A stretch of DNA of 64,000 nt from Paenibacillus terrae (GTDB taxonomy: Bacteria; Bacillota; Bacilli; Paenibacillales; Paenibacillaceae): positions 1-64,000 of the forward strand of contig NZ_JTHP01000004.1 of assembly GCF_000943545.1 (NCBI RefSeq), given 5' to 3'. Every line of letters begins with the position of its first letter. Positions within the stretch are counted from its first letter, which is position 1. A program made the position numbers and the translations under genes. This document shows, in pieces, positions 24,812 through 34,047 of this stretch. The notes under the pieces are model-generated. The model was given only the letters and a program-made list of their open reading frames with translations, did no database searches and was not told the DNA's origin.

Positions 24812-25915
24812 TCAGCCTTTAATATCGTGAACTGTCATTTTAGCGAACAGGATAAAGAACAGCATGATTTCAGCTACGATGAGATGAGAGGGAACAACAA
24901 TAAATATGTTAAGGATAAACAAGACACAGAGGACTCCAGTTAAGAAAAAAATGACTCTAAGGCTTGGTTTAAGATGACTTAATCTGTAGCGATGGAATAC
25001 CAGCAAAACCGACAAAAAGTAAATAAGTACAGAAGCAAAGGTAAAGCAAAGTACAAAGATATAGGCTACTTGTCCCAAAAACAAGAGCTGTATCGAAGCA
25101 GCTAGCATGCTAAGTGAAAGATAAATAAACAAATGACCATACATAATAGTCTGTCCTGCTGTTTGTTTTGATTTATCTACGTGCTTCTCCATATTCTCAA
25201 AATATTGCCACCAGATTGCGATGACTAATACAAAAGCCAAGGCAGCAAATACAACGGAAGAGACCGTAAAATGATCAGATTGTAAAACAGAAAGCATACT
25301 GATCACCGATTCGCCAAGCAGGATTAAGGTGAACTGTGCAAAGCGCTCTAATAGATGCTCCGTATGGATAGGTGTGATCACCAATTTTTTACGACCCATC
25401 AAAGGAACGAGGATATCAACAGCAATGCCGACATATAAAATCAAATATCGAACCCAAGAGTCAAAAAAGAGGGAGAAACTGGAGATGACTATTCCGATCC
25501 AAAAATAGGTACCGAAAAAACGAGCTGTTTCCTGTTTATGAGCCGTTTCTTTGGGTGCCGAAAGTAAATATTGAACGGCAGTCAAGCCTCTTAAACCAAT
25601 ATAGCCAACAAAAAAAGATACATAATACGCGTCAAAATCTATATTCAAGCTGGCGGTCATAATTAACACGAAAAACAATTGCAGGATCATAAAGATTCGA
25701 TGCGTCATACTGTCTTGACCAAAACGGTTGTTGTAGACAGTTTGTCCCACCCAAGCCCACCATATCGGAATAAAAATCAAAATAAACTTTGCCAGATGCT
25801 CCAAAGAAATACTACCATGTTCAACATGTAGTAAAACATGAGTGGCCTTGGAGACAGCGGCTACGAACAATAAGTCATAAAAGAGTTCAAGCCAGGTAAC
25901 CTTTTTTATCAACAT
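24812..25915 (-). CDS. ltrA: LtrA (low temperature requirement A) family membrane protein
   Basis: This is a polytopic membrane protein of unknown biochemical function; the name comes from Listeria. The family N-terminus VTWLELFYDLLFVAAVSKATH is present near the start, followed by about ten to eleven hydrophobic helices and the internal motif HLLERFAQFTLILLGESVISM. The start at ATG 25915 is chosen because the family motif follows at once; GGGGAG is 14 bases upstream, so ATG 25954 remains possible. The coding region is visibly more AT-rich than its neighbours, suggesting transfer. Confidence 0.88.
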   Translation of the reverse strand: MLIKKVTWLELFYDLLFVAAVSKATHVLLHVEHGSISLEHLAKFILIFIPIWWAWVGQTVYNNRFGQDSMTHRIFMILQLFFVLIMTASLNIDFDAYYVSFFVGYIGLRGLTAVQYLLSAPKETAHKQETARFFGTYFWIGIVISSFSLFFDSWVRYLILYVGIAVDILVPLMGRKKLVITPIHTEHLLERFAQFTLILLGESVISMLSVLQSDHFTVSSVVFAALAFVLVIAIWWQYFENMEKHVDKSKQTAGQTIMYGHLFIYLSLSMLAASIQLLFLGQVAYIFVLCFTFASVLIYFLSVLLVFHRYRLSHLKPSLRVIFFLTGVLCVLFILNIFIVVPSHLIVAEIMLFFILFAKMTVHDIKG

Positions 25916-26105
25916 TATGTAATGGAGCTCCCCTCTGATATGGCGGTACAGCATGGTAACTCGTCAAGCTCGCTCCAAATGTCTGTCATATTTCGGCAAG
26001 CGTTATTTTAGCACCATACCATTCTAGGATGCTCCAATTATTTCGTAATATATCTGGCTTTGTCAAGGGTGTGCGTAACCAAAAATAACTGCTATAAATA
26101 GCTAT

Positions 26106-27119
26106 TTAAGAAGACATTTTAGAAGGCAGATTCGTTTGCAAATATTCCAGCGCATGTCCTCCCAGCCACCCCTTGACCAGCTCCTCAGGATAATGCTTCA
26201 GCAGCAGTTCTGCAAAACCCGGATATTTCCCCGGATGCTCCAGCCCTTGCACATGATGCTCGATACCGTCAAAATCAGATCCGAACATCAAATGACGTTC
26301 GCCGCCTAGTGAACAAATATGTTCAATGTGTGGCAACAAATCCTCAGCGGTCACCGTACCCTGCTCTTTGAGAAACATCGTGACGAAAGTCAAACCAATC
26401 CGTCCGTTACGCGCGATCAACGCACGAATCTGTTCATCCCGAAGATTACGTGGGTGAGGACATACCGCGAAGGCGTTGGAGTGCGAAGCAATCGGCGGTT
26501 GAGCCGCCTCCTCCAGCACCTCCCAGAAGCCTTGTACAGACAAATGCGATACATCTAGTAGCAAACCTAATTCATTACAGCGCTTGACCAACTCATGCCC
26601 CTTGCGAGTCAGTCCGCCACCCCTCTGCTCCATAATGCCGTCAGCTGCCCAATTTGCATAATTCCACGTCAGCCCGATCAATCGGATTCCCAAGGCATAG
26701 CACAGTTCAGCATAAAATGGATTTCCTTCCAGCGCTTCCACTCCCTCCAGCGATAGCAGAGCCCACGGTGATCCTTGATGTTGTTTTATTTCATTCCCTT
26801 CCAGATGTCCCACTGATGTATCCTTACGTTCTTCCAAGTCTTCCTTCCACAATAGCGGCTTCAACCCGACAGATGGGGATATCATATGCTGTCTGAAGAG
26901 TTCAACCTGACGAATTACATGCTCAAATCTTGGCGTACCCAGCACCTGGGAAATATATATAGCGAATGTCTGCAAGTTCACATGGCCTTCTAACAAACGC
27001 TCTCTTGTAACATCAAGCGAGGGATGACTGAAATCCACCTGCGGGTTAAGCTGCATCTTACACAACACATCACAATGCAAATCGGCAATCGACCATTTCA
27101 TGTGTGGTTTACTGTTCAT
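26106..27119 (-). CDS. Membrane-dipeptidase-type (M19) dipeptidase
   Basis: This zinc dipeptidase hydrolyses a range of dipeptides, sometimes with D-residues. Metal-binding motifs are ADLHCDVLC (His-x-Asp near residue 14), the bridging Glu in LSLEGVEAL (about 125), LLDVSHLS with His (about 192), IASHSNA (about 214) and the GSDFDGIEHH region (about 280). No signal peptide is visible, so it is likely cytosolic. ATG 27119 follows GGAGGTAAGATGC. It lies downstream of spoVS, separated by a terminator. Confidence 0.9.
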   Translation of the reverse strand: MNSKPHMKWSIADLHCDVLCKMQLNPQVDFSHPSLDVTRERLLEGHVNLQTFAIYISQVLGTPRFEHVIRQVELFRQHMISPSVGLKPLLWKEDLEERKDTSVGHLEGNEIKQHQGSPWALLSLEGVEALEGNPFYAELCYALGIRLIGLTWNYANWAADGIMEQRGGGLTRKGHELVKRCNELGLLLDVSHLSVQGFWEVLEEAAQPPIASHSNAFAVCPHPRNLRDEQIRALIARNGRIGLTFVTMFLKEQGTVTAEDLLPHIEHICSLGGERHLMFGSDFDGIEHHVQGLEHPGKYPGFAELLLKHYPEELVKGWLGGHALEYLQTNLPSKMSS

Positions 27120-27196
27120 GCATCTTACCTCCATTCATAGATTACAGCGTGATGAAGTTATCTTACAATCTATGTAATAAAAGGCGACTTCCATGC

Positions 27197-27229
27197 AAAA
27201 AAGCCCGTTTACACCATCGTAAACAGGCT
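27197..27229 (-). terminator. Terminator after spoVS
   Basis: On the minus strand GCCTGTTTAC pairs with GTAAACGGGC around a short loop and runs into six T, just after the spoVS stop. Confidence 0.88.
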
Positions 27230-27245
27230 CAACAACTAATATTTA

Positions 27246-27506
27246 TTATCTTGGCTCTACAATCAACTTGATTGCAGTCCGGTCTTCTCCGTCAATAACA
27301 ATATCCGTAAAAGCAGGAATACAAATCAAATCCACTCCGCTTGGTGCGACAAATCCCCGGGCAATGGCTACAGCTTTAACGGCTTGGTTCAGTGCACCTG
27401 CTCCAATCGCCTGCAATTCGGCATTTCCGCGTTCACGCAGTACTCCTGCGAGTGCGCCTGCAACTGAATTAGGATTGGATTTTGCTGATACTTTTAATAC
27501 ATCCAT
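27246..27506 (-). CDS. spoVS: Stage V sporulation protein S
   Basis: SpoVS is a small Alba-like protein affecting sporulation and septation. The 86-residue product begins MDVLKVSAKSNPNSVAGALA and ends RTAIKLIVEPR, with the conserved GAGALNQAVKAVAIARGF helix. ATG 27506 follows GGGAGGTA; the upstream in-frame ATGs extend into DNA without coding character. A sigma-H-like promoter precedes it, in agreement with sigma-H control of spoVS in B. subtilis. Its place after ymdB is conserved. Confidence 0.97.
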   Translation of the reverse strand: MDVLKVSAKSNPNSVAGALAGVLRERGNAELQAIGAGALNQAVKAVAIARGFVAPSGVDLICIPAFTDIVIDGEDRTAIKLIVEPR

Positions 27507-27556
27507 AGTAAGTACCTCCCCTGGGAATGATGATGGTTTGATTCCACTATTAGATG

Positions 27557-27585
27557 TTATTCGAGGGTCAGCAAAAAATTCCTGC
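27557..27585 (-). promoter_or_regulatory. Sigma-H-like promoter of spoVS
   Basis: On the minus strand GCAGGAATT (27585-27577) fits the sigma-H -35 consensus, and CTCGAATAA (27565-27557), 11 bases away, fits the -10 except for its first base. Confidence 0.5.
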
Positions 27586-27636
27586 TTTTTGGTGACAGTT
27601 TTCCTTATTCTTTCCTTAAGCAGTTTCCAAAAAAGG

Positions 27637-28431
27637 TTAATCCATCCGCCATTCATCTTCTTTGAGTCTAATTTTCTGAATTTTACGTGCCATACCGTCG
27701 GTGTCATTCAACTCTACGCTAACTGCGTGAAAATGCCATTTTCCGTTGTCCGGTTGAAAACGTACCGGAAGCTGAGTCTGAAATTTCTGCAACACGGCGT
27801 CTCTCTGCATGCCAAGTACTCCTTCATAGGGACCTACCATGCCCACATCTGTCTGATACGCAGTTCCTTGCGGTAAAATCGTATCATCGTTGCTCTGCAC
27901 ATGGGTGTGTGTACCAACAACAATTGAAGCACGGCCATCTAGATGCCAACCCATAGCGATTTTTTCCGATGTCGCTTCGGCATGAAAATCAACCAGAATG
28001 TGCTTATGCTTCTTGCGCAATTCATCTACGATCTCATCTGCTGCACGGAACGGGCAATCGATGGGTGGCAGAAAGGTTCTGCCCTGCAAGTTAACGATCG
28101 CCAGTTCCTTGCCTCCACCTTTCACCACGGTATAGCCTCGCCCCGGCGTTCCTGGCGGGAAGTTTGCTGGACGTATGATACGCGGCTCATCATCTATAAA
28201 ATCAAATATATCCTTATTGTCCCAAGTATGATTACCCATTGTAATACCATGTACGCCCCAATCAAAAAATTCTCTGGCGATGGCTGGAGTAATACCTCTT
28301 CCTGAAGCTGAATTTTCCCCGTTCACGATAATAATATGCGGGTTGTATTTTGATTTTAGCGAAGGGAGATTTTCCCTTAATGCCTTTCTGCCTACACTAC
28401 CGAAAATATCTCCAATAAATAGTACGTTGAT
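27637..28431 (-). CDS. ymdB: YmdB phosphodiesterase, apparent ATC start
   Basis: YmdB is a metallophosphoesterase (TIGR00282) with 2',3'-cyclic-nucleotide phosphodiesterase activity that affects biofilm and sporulation. The family N-terminus VLFIGDIFGSVGRKAL, with the metal-binding Asp, is encoded from 28428 on. No ATG, GTG or TTG lies in frame between it and the ribosome binding site. An ATC codon at 28431-28429 lies exactly 6 bases after GGGAGGG and gives 264 residues, the B. subtilis length. A start at GTG 28326 would delete the active-site Asp. Other motifs are VNGENSASGRG, MGNHTWDN, DFHAEATSEK and GTHTHVQ. Confidence 0.9.
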   Translation of the reverse strand: MNVLFIGDIFGSVGRKALRENLPSLKSKYNPHIIIVNGENSASGRGITPAIAREFFDWGVHGITMGNHTWDNKDIFDFIDDEPRIIRPANFPPGTPGRGYTVVKGGGKELAIVNLQGRTFLPPIDCPFRAADEIVDELRKKHKHILVDFHAEATSEKIAMGWHLDGRASIVVGTHTHVQSNDDTILPQGTAYQTDVGMVGPYEGVLGMQRDAVLQKFQTQLPVRFQPDNGKWHFHAVSVELNDTDGMARKIQKIRLKEDEWRMD

Positions 28432-28463
28432 AGAAAACCCTCCCTGGTATGCCTTACATAATG

Positions 28464-28494
28464 AAAAGTGGCCCTACAAACAGCGGCCACTTTT
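28464..28494 (-). terminator. Hairpin between rny and ymdB
   Basis: On the minus strand AAAAGTGGCC pairs with GGCCACTTTT, ending in a short T run. It lies right after rny and only about 20 bases before the ymdB ribosome binding site, so ymdB needs readthrough or processing. Confidence 0.75.
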
Positions 28495-28507
28495 CGTTAA
28501 ATTGCTT

Positions 28508-30055
28508 TTATTTTGCGTATTCTACCGCGCGGGTCTCGCGAATGACGGTAACCTTGATATGCCCTGGATAATCCAGTTCATTTTCAATCGTTTTCGTTAT
28601 ATCACGAGCCAGTCGGAATGCTTCCGCATCATCAATTTTCTCTGGCTGCACCATGACGCGGACTTCGCGTCCAGCTTGAATGGCGTACGATTTTTCCACG
28701 CCTTCAAAAGACTCGGAAATGCGTTCCAGCTTCTCAAGACGACGGATGTACGTCTCCAGTGTTTCACGCCGCGCTCCCGGTCTTGCTGCCGACAGGGCAT
28801 CTGCCGCCCCAACCAGCATAGCAATCACTGAAGTCGCTTCGCAGTCGCCGTGATGTGAAGCAATACTGTTGATGACGACCGGGTGTTCCTTGTACTTCTT
28901 CGCCAGTTCCACGCCAATTTCAACGTGTGATCCTTCCACTTCGTGATCCAGCGCCTTCCCGATGTCATGCAGCAACCCTGCCCGTCTTGCCAGTGTAACG
29001 TCCTCGCCCAGTTCTCCGGCCATCAGACCTGTCAAGTATGCAACTTCCATCGAGTGCTTCAATACGTTCTGTCCGTAGCTTGTACGGAACTTGAGACGTC
29101 CCAGGATCTTGATTAAATCCGGATGCAGGCTATGCACCCCCACCTCGAAGGTGGCCTGTTCGCCATACTCGCGGATTCGTTCATCCACTTCTTTACGGGA
29201 TTTTTCCACCATTTCTTCAATACGAGCCGGATGTATCCGTCCGTCCGCTACGAGCTTCTCAAGCGCAGTACGCGCAATCTCTCTGCGAATCGGATCAAAT
29301 CCGGACAAAATAACCGCTTCCGGCGTATCATCAATAATGAGGTCAATTCCCGTAAGGGTTTCAAGCGCACGGATATTACGGCCTTCACGTCCGATAATCC
29401 GGCCTTTCATTTCTTCGTTCGGCAACGTGACAACGGAAACCGTCGTTTCCGCCACATGGTCCGCTGCACAGCGTTGGATGGCCAGTGTGATGATTTCACG
29501 AGACTTTTTGTCCGCTTCCTCTTTGGCCTGTTGCTCAATTTCCTTAATCATCTGAGCAGTTTCATGACGAACTTCCTGCTCTACGTTGGACAGAATAATA
29601 CTTCTCGCATCTTCCGTCGTCAGATTGGAAATACGCTCCAGCTCAGTTACCTGACTCTTGTAAATCAAATCAATCTGCTGCTGGGTTTCATCGATTCGTT
29701 TCTCTTTGTTGGCCACTTGTTCTTCTTTACGTTCCAGCGATTCCAATTTTTTATCCAGCGATTCTTCTTTTTGCAGCAATCTTCGTTCCTGTCGTTGAAT
29801 TTCATTCCGACGCTCACGAGTTTCTTTTTCAGCTTCGGCACGGATGCGGTGAATTTCATCTTTCGCTTCCAATACCGTTTCCTTCTTCAGCGCTTCTGCC
29901 TCTTTTTTCGCGTTCTCCACGATTTGCGCGGCAGCTTCTTCCGCACTGGAGATTTTAGCTTCTGCAATAGATTTGCGAATAAAATAACCAATCCCGAACC
30001 CAAAGAATAACGCGGCTACAGCAACGAGAACGAACCAGATCGCAGTCATCATCAT
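28508..30055 (-). CDS. rny: Ribonuclease Y
   Basis: RNase Y is the membrane-anchored endonuclease that starts much mRNA decay in Firmicutes. ATG 30055 follows GGGGAGGTG. The 515 residues comprise an N-terminal membrane helix (about 3-22), a long coiled coil (about 30-200), a KH domain ([19 protein letters not shown], about 215) and the HD domain with HSMEVAYL and [12 protein letters not shown] (about 345-365). A promoter about 245 bases upstream gives a long leader. The order rny-ymdB-spoVS is as in Bacillus. Confidence 0.97.
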   Translation of the reverse strand: MMMTAIWFVLVAVAALFFGFGIGYFIRKSIAEAKISSAEEAAAQIVENAKKEAEALKKETVLEAKDEIHRIRAEAEKETRERRNEIQRQERRLLQKEESLDKKLESLERKEEQVANKEKRIDETQQQIDLIYKSQVTELERISNLTTEDARSIILSNVEQEVRHETAQMIKEIEQQAKEEADKKSREIITLAIQRCAADHVAETTVSVVTLPNEEMKGRIIGREGRNIRALETLTGIDLIIDDTPEAVILSGFDPIRREIARTALEKLVADGRIHPARIEEMVEKSRKEVDERIREYGEQATFEVGVHSLHPDLIKILGRLKFRTSYGQNVLKHSMEVAYLTGLMAGELGEDVTLARRAGLLHDIGKALDHEVEGSHVEIGVELAKKYKEHPVVINSIASHHGDCEATSVIAMLVGAADALSAARPGARRETLETYIRRLEKLERISESFEGVEKSYAIQAGREVRVMVQPEKIDDAEAFRLARDITKTIENELDYPGHIKVTVIRETRAVEYAK

Positions 30056-30429
30056 ACTGTTCACCTCCCCGTTGGTTCCTCCAAGGCATTCCTTGGGACT
30101 TTTTGCAATTGTCACATTAGCTTTGATCGTCAAACTAAGATAACAGCACGCGGTCGTTTCATTTCATATGCACATGCTTTCACATGTACAATTCCGCCTG
30201 GCATAGCGGCATCACTTGTTATTTGGCGATGAGAACGTACCCATGGACTCCGCTTTTTTGGAAGGAAAAAGGGTGTTCCACAAGCATCGTTTCATATATA
30301 TTTTATTATTTGACAAATGGCATTGTCAAGGGAATGCAAACTTTAGTAGATTACCATGTGGCTTTCCATGTGATAACCAGCTTATCCTGTTCGCTTATGC
30401 CAGCTAATGGATGCCCGGCTGTTTAACAG
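30056..30429 (-). promoter_or_regulatory. rny upstream region with promoter at 30300-30329
   Basis: On the minus strand a perfect -35 TTGACA (30324-30329) and -10 TAAAAT (30300-30305) are separated by 18 bases. The -35 lies in an inverted repeat, TTGACAA / TTGTCAA (30310-30316 and 30323-30329). Transcription from about 30293 would leave a leader near 240 nt with small hairpins such as CCAAGG / CCTTGG just before the RBS. No gene is seen in this interval. Confidence 0.55.
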
Positions 30430-31179
30430 CTATTCATCCCACAGCGATAATTCCTCGTCATCGGAAGCCCCGTCTTGCTCGGCCATCGTGAGATGATTGA
30501 CTACGCGGCGTGTCATATCCCCCGAATATCCGCGTCTCATGAGAAAGGGGTACGTTTTCCGTTTCTTCTCCATTATATCTCCACTCACCTGATTCCATTT
30601 CCTGCGTCCGACTATCAAAGCGCTCTCCCATTCCTCCTGATCGCTGACCTCACCTAAAGCTTCCCCGATAGAGGCTTTAGAGATGCCCTTTTGACGCAGT
30701 TCCTGCCTTACCCACATCTTCCCCTTCCGCTGGCTCGTTATGCGCTGCCTTGCCCACTGACGGGCGTATAGATCGTCATCCACAAGTTGCTCCCGCTCCA
30801 GACGGTTCAACACTTCATCAATAACAGCTTGACCCATTTCCTTTTGCGTCAAACGCTGCTCAATCTCCTGACGTGTACGTGGCTTTCGCCCCAAATAACG
30901 AAGCGCGTGCACGTATGCCTGTTGCTTTTCGTCCGCCAGAACGATTTCTTCCAGTTCCTTTTTGACGAAAGTCGTTCCTTTGAACATATTGTACTTGATC
31001 ATTACATCTTCCAGTACGGACAATGAATACAGGCCAAAATGAATCGTGTATCTTCCGCGTTTCCTACCCTGCCCCTGTTCCACCCTCGTAACCATCAGTT
31101 CCTCATGATCAGGAAAAAGGGAGATTCCTTGCTGCTCATTTTCCTTCGAAGTGTGTTCACCTTCATCTTCCAATTGCAA
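30430..31179 (-). CDS. recX: RecX regulator of RecA
   Basis: RecX modulates RecA filaments. The conserved three-helix repeats are visible: ALRYLGRKPRTRQEIEQRL (about 105-123), VLNRLEREQLVDDDLYARQWARQRI, MWVRQELRQKGISKASI, then YPFLMRRGYSGDMTRRVV. The N-terminal 65 residues are a variable extension. TTG 31179 is chosen because TGAGGGAAG lies about 7 bases upstream; a shorter start at the internal ATG of MVTRVEQG is possible. It follows recA by about 200 bases on the same strand. Confidence 0.9.
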   Translation of the reverse strand: MQLEDEGEHTSKENEQQGISLFPDHEELMVTRVEQGQGRKRGRYTIHFGLYSLSVLEDVMIKYNMFKGTTFVKKELEEIVLADEKQQAYVHALRYLGRKPRTRQEIEQRLTQKEMGQAVIDEVLNRLEREQLVDDDLYARQWARQRITSQRKGKMWVRQELRQKGISKASIGEALGEVSDQEEWESALIVGRRKWNQVSGDIMEKKRKTYPFLMRRGYSGDMTRRVVNHLTMAEQDGASDDEELSLWDE

Positions 31180-31374
31180 TGTGCTTCCCTCACTTTGATA
31201 TTCACGAAAGCAAGCTGAGAACGCCCGCCACGCAAAAGTAAAATGTAGCTGACACGCAGGCCACATTCGATGCAAAAATACCCTGCACAACTGTGCAGGG
31301 CATCAGAATTATGCTATTCAAACGGCTGTGCCATAACCCCTGGCTCCAGTTCACAAACCAGGATTTACCAAGCT

Positions 31375-32436
31375 TTATTCAAGCTCCAGCAATTCCTGTT
31401 CTTCCTTGGCTCGCTGTGCCAACTCTTCTTCTGTCGGCGGAGCTACCGTCGTAATCAAATTGCTGGCCACCCGAATTTTTTGTTCGATCGTACTAGCAAT
31501 GTTCGGATTTTCCTTCAAAAATTGCTTCGCATTTTCACGTCCCTGACCTAGTCGTTCACCTTCATAGGAATACCAGGCTCCGCTCTTATCGACAATGTCA
31601 TACTCCGTACCAATGTCGATCAAACTGCCTTCCTTGGAGATGCCTTCGCCGTACATAATGTCCACTTCCGCCTGACGGAAAGGAGGTGCGACTTTGTTCT
31701 TCACCACTTTAATACGTGTGCGGTTACCTACAACGTCATTACCGCTTTTCAAGCTTTCAATGCGGCGGACATCCAAACGAACTGTAGAATAAAATTTCAG
31801 AGCACGTCCACCTGGTGTCGTTTCAGGGTTACCGAACATAACACCTATTTTTTCACGTAATTGGTTAATAAAGATAGCAATGGTATTCGACTTGTTAATA
31901 GCACCGGACAGCTTACGCAATGCCTGCGACATTAAACGGGCTTGAAGACCAACATGGGAATCTCCCATTTCACCTTCAATCTCCGCTTTTGGCACAAGTG
32001 CCGCTACAGAGTCAACAACAACAATGTCTACCGCTCCACTACGTACAAGCGCTTCGGCAATCTCAAGTGCTTGCTCTCCTGTATCTGGCTGCGATAGCAA
32101 CAACTCATCAATATTGACACCCAGCTTGCTGGCATACGACGGATCAAGCGCATGCTCGGCGTCGATAAAAGCGGCTTGTCCGCCTGTTTTTTGTACCTCT
32201 GCTATAGCGTGAAGAGCTACTGTTGTTTTACCAGACGATTCTGGTCCATATACTTCAATAATTCGGCCTCTCGGGAAGCCACCCGTTCCTAACGCAATAT
32301 CCAAAGCAATCGAACCACTGGGAATCGTTTCCACTTGCATGTGGGTGGACTCACCCAACTTCATAATGGAACCTTTACCGAATTGCTTTTCTATTTGACG
32401 GAGCGCCATATCCAGCGCAGCACGACGATCTGACAA
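31375..32436 (-). CDS. recA: Recombinase RecA
   Basis: RecA catalyses homologous strand exchange and LexA cleavage. TTG 32436 ([19 protein letters not shown]) is the start: it follows GAAGGATG and lies downstream of the promoter, whereas the longer frame to 32496 runs through the -10 box. The product is 353 residues with Walker A GPESSGKT (64-71), the Walker-B-like [12 protein letters not shown], loop L1 [18 protein letters not shown]2 [17 protein letters not shown], and an acidic Glu-rich C-terminus. Confidence 0.97.
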   Translation of the reverse strand: MSDRRAALDMALRQIEKQFGKGSIMKLGESTHMQVETIPSGSIALDIALGTGGFPRGRIIEVYGPESSGKTTVALHAIAEVQKTGGQAAFIDAEHALDPSYASKLGVNIDELLLSQPDTGEQALEIAEALVRSGAVDIVVVDSVAALVPKAEIEGEMGDSHVGLQARLMSQALRKLSGAINKSNTIAIFINQLREKIGVMFGNPETTPGGRALKFYSTVRLDVRRIESLKSGNDVVGNRTRIKVVKNKVAPPFRQAEVDIMYGEGISKEGSLIDIGTEYDIVDKSGAWYSYEGERLGQGRENAKQFLKENPNIASTIEQKIRVASNLITTVAPPTEEELAQRAKEEQELLELE

Positions 32437-32467
32437 TAAACTCACATCCTTCGTTGTTTGTACTTTA

Positions 32468-32496
32468 ATAATACCTTGTTTTGACACGCTTGCCAA
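32468..32496 (-). promoter_or_regulatory. recA promoter
   Basis: On the minus strand TTGGCA (32491-32496), 17-base spacer, TATTAT (32468-32473). Transcription would start near 32461, about 25 bases before the TTG start. Confidence 0.8.
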
Positions 32497-32505
32497 GCAT
32501 TTTTT

Positions 32506-32519
32506 CGAACATACATTCG
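32506..32519. promoter_or_regulatory. LexA (SOS) box of recA
   Basis: CGAATGTATGTTCG on the minus strand matches the Gram-positive SOS box GAAC-N4-GTTC with one mismatch and is symmetric at its ends. It lies 10 bases upstream of the -35, a common position for B. subtilis recA-type control. Confidence 0.8.
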
Positions 32520-32571
32520 TTTTTTTTGTTTAGGCAGTTCTCTTCTATACTTCCATCTGTCTCTTAAATCA

Positions 32572-32612
32572 AAAAAGAACCGCAGGCAAAAAGGCTTTTG
32601 CAACGGTTCTTC
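32572..32612 (-). terminator. Terminator after cinA
   Basis: On the minus strand AAGAACCG pairs with CGGTTCTT, with inner pairing between GCAAAAGCC and GGCTTTTTGC-like stretches, followed by a T run. It separates cinA from the independently transcribed recA. Confidence 0.75.
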
Positions 32613-32683
32613 CGATAGTATGATTATATCATTAATCGTTTATCTAAAACAACTCTATGAAAACTCGCGTCGGATGTAGATCA

Positions 32684-33952
32684 TTAAGAGAGCCTCTCAT
32701 TTTCCACCAGTCTGCGCCATAATCTGTACAGGATTGCTTTAACAGACCGCAGGCGAATCGTTTCACGATTCCCGCTCAGCTTCAGCTCGTATACCTCAGT
32801 CTCCTTATCACGCTCAGCAATACCGATATAAACCAGACCAACCGGCTTCCGCTCAGAATATCCGGGTCCAGCTACACCTGTAACCGAGAGTCCGAAATCA
32901 CTGTCCGTGACCATTCTTGCCTGCTCCGCAAGTACAAGGGCTACTTCCTCGCTTACTGCGCCGGGCGCATTGTCCCCCTCCAAATAATCATGAGGCACGT
33001 TGAGCAACTTCTTCTTCATTTCATTGGAATAACACACGATACCGCCCTGAAACATAACTGAGCTGCCCGGAACGGAAGTGATGTGCTCCATCAGCATTCC
33101 ACCTGTGCAGCTTTCTGCCGCGCTAACAGTCAGTCCGCGATTGGACATCAAATCCACAATAACCTTCTCCAGCGTGACGTCCTCGCTCGCATACATGTAT
33201 TCCGAAAGACGCTGCTGAATTTCTGCTTCCGTAACCCCCAGCTTGACCAGTGCCTCGCTCTCGCTGATCGCCTTGGTGGATATACGGATTGTGACCTCTC
33301 CCTCCTTGGCATAAGGAGCAATGGTCGGGTCTGTCTGTGATTTGATCAGATCCAATAAGCGGGTTTCGAGAGCTGACTCACCGATTCCTGCAAACTTTAG
33401 CATTTTCGAATAAATCGGCAATTCCTCACCACTCAGTGCTTGCTGGAGCAACCAAGGTTTCGCCTGATTCTCAAACATCGGTTTGAGTTCCTTCGGCGGT
33501 CCAGGCAAAACCACATAATATTTACCATCCTGTGCAATCGCATCGCCCACAGCCAGACCTGTCTCATTTTCAAGAGGGGTAGCCCCTTCAATGGAAAGCG
33601 CCTGACGCCGATTATTTTCGGTCATTTCCACCCCGCGATTACGGAAAAACTGTTCCAGCTTATCCATAGCGAGACGGTCTATATGCAATTTACGCCCCAG
33701 CACAGCGGCGATTGCATCTTTCGTCAAATCATCCTGAGTCGGTCCCAGACCACCGGAGAACAAAATAATATCCGCACGCTTCTGAGCCAGACCCACCGCT
33801 TCCTGAAGTCGATCCATGTTATCGCCAACAACCGTCTGAAAATATACATCAATCCCAATCGTAGCCAACTCTTGTGACAAATATTGGGCATTTGTGTTCA
33901 CAATTTGTCCGAGCAATAATTCTGTTCCTACTGCGATGATTTCAGCTTTCAT
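32684..33952 (-). CDS. cinA: CinA-type competence/damage-inducible protein (NMN amidohydrolase domain)
   Basis: CinA combines an N-terminal molybdopterin-binding-like domain, associated with ADP-ribose pyrophosphatase activity (EIIAVGTELLLGQIVNTNAQ, then FSGGLGPTQDDLTKDAIA), with a C-terminal PncC-type NMN deamidase domain (VSAAESCTGGMLMEHITSVPGSS, then GVAGPGYSERKPVGLVYIG). ATG 33952 follows AGGAGGCAG and gives 422 residues. The neighbours pgsA and recA match the Bacillus pgsA-cinA-recA order. Confidence 0.95.
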   Translation of the reverse strand: MKAEIIAVGTELLLGQIVNTNAQYLSQELATIGIDVYFQTVVGDNMDRLQEAVGLAQKRADIILFSGGLGPTQDDLTKDAIAAVLGRKLHIDRLAMDKLEQFFRNRGVEMTENNRRQALSIEGATPLENETGLAVGDAIAQDGKYYVVLPGPPKELKPMFENQAKPWLLQQALSGEELPIYSKMLKFAGIGESALETRLLDLIKSQTDPTIAPYAKEGEVTIRISTKAISESEALVKLGVTEAEIQQRLSEYMYASEDVTLEKVIVDLMSNRGLTVSAAESCTGGMLMEHITSVPGSSVMFQGGIVCYSNEMKKKLLNVPHDYLEGDNAPGAVSEEVALVLAEQARMVTDSDFGLSVTGVAGPGYSERKPVGLVYIGIAERDKETEVYELKLSGNRETIRLRSVKAILYRLWRRLVENERLS

Positions 33953-34047
33953 CGTTTCTGCCTCCTGTAGAGCGAATGTTGTGGGAATTATACAAAGAAA
34001 CAGCAATAAGCAAACTCCCTATCGCTGTTCCCATGAAACGTATCCTG

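Noticed and set aside
29123..30010. 295-codon plus-strand open frame
   Set aside because: It is antisense to rny, rich in Phe/Arg/His as expected for the complement of coiled-coil codons, with no RBS.
30184..30426. 80-codon plus-strand frame between rny and recX
   Set aside because: It has no ribosome binding site and lies across the predicted rny promoter and leader; considered non-coding.
32437..32496. Longer N-terminus for RecA
   Set aside because: It would be encoded by the promoter -10 and -35 region. The TTG at 32436 has the RBS and matches the family N-terminus.
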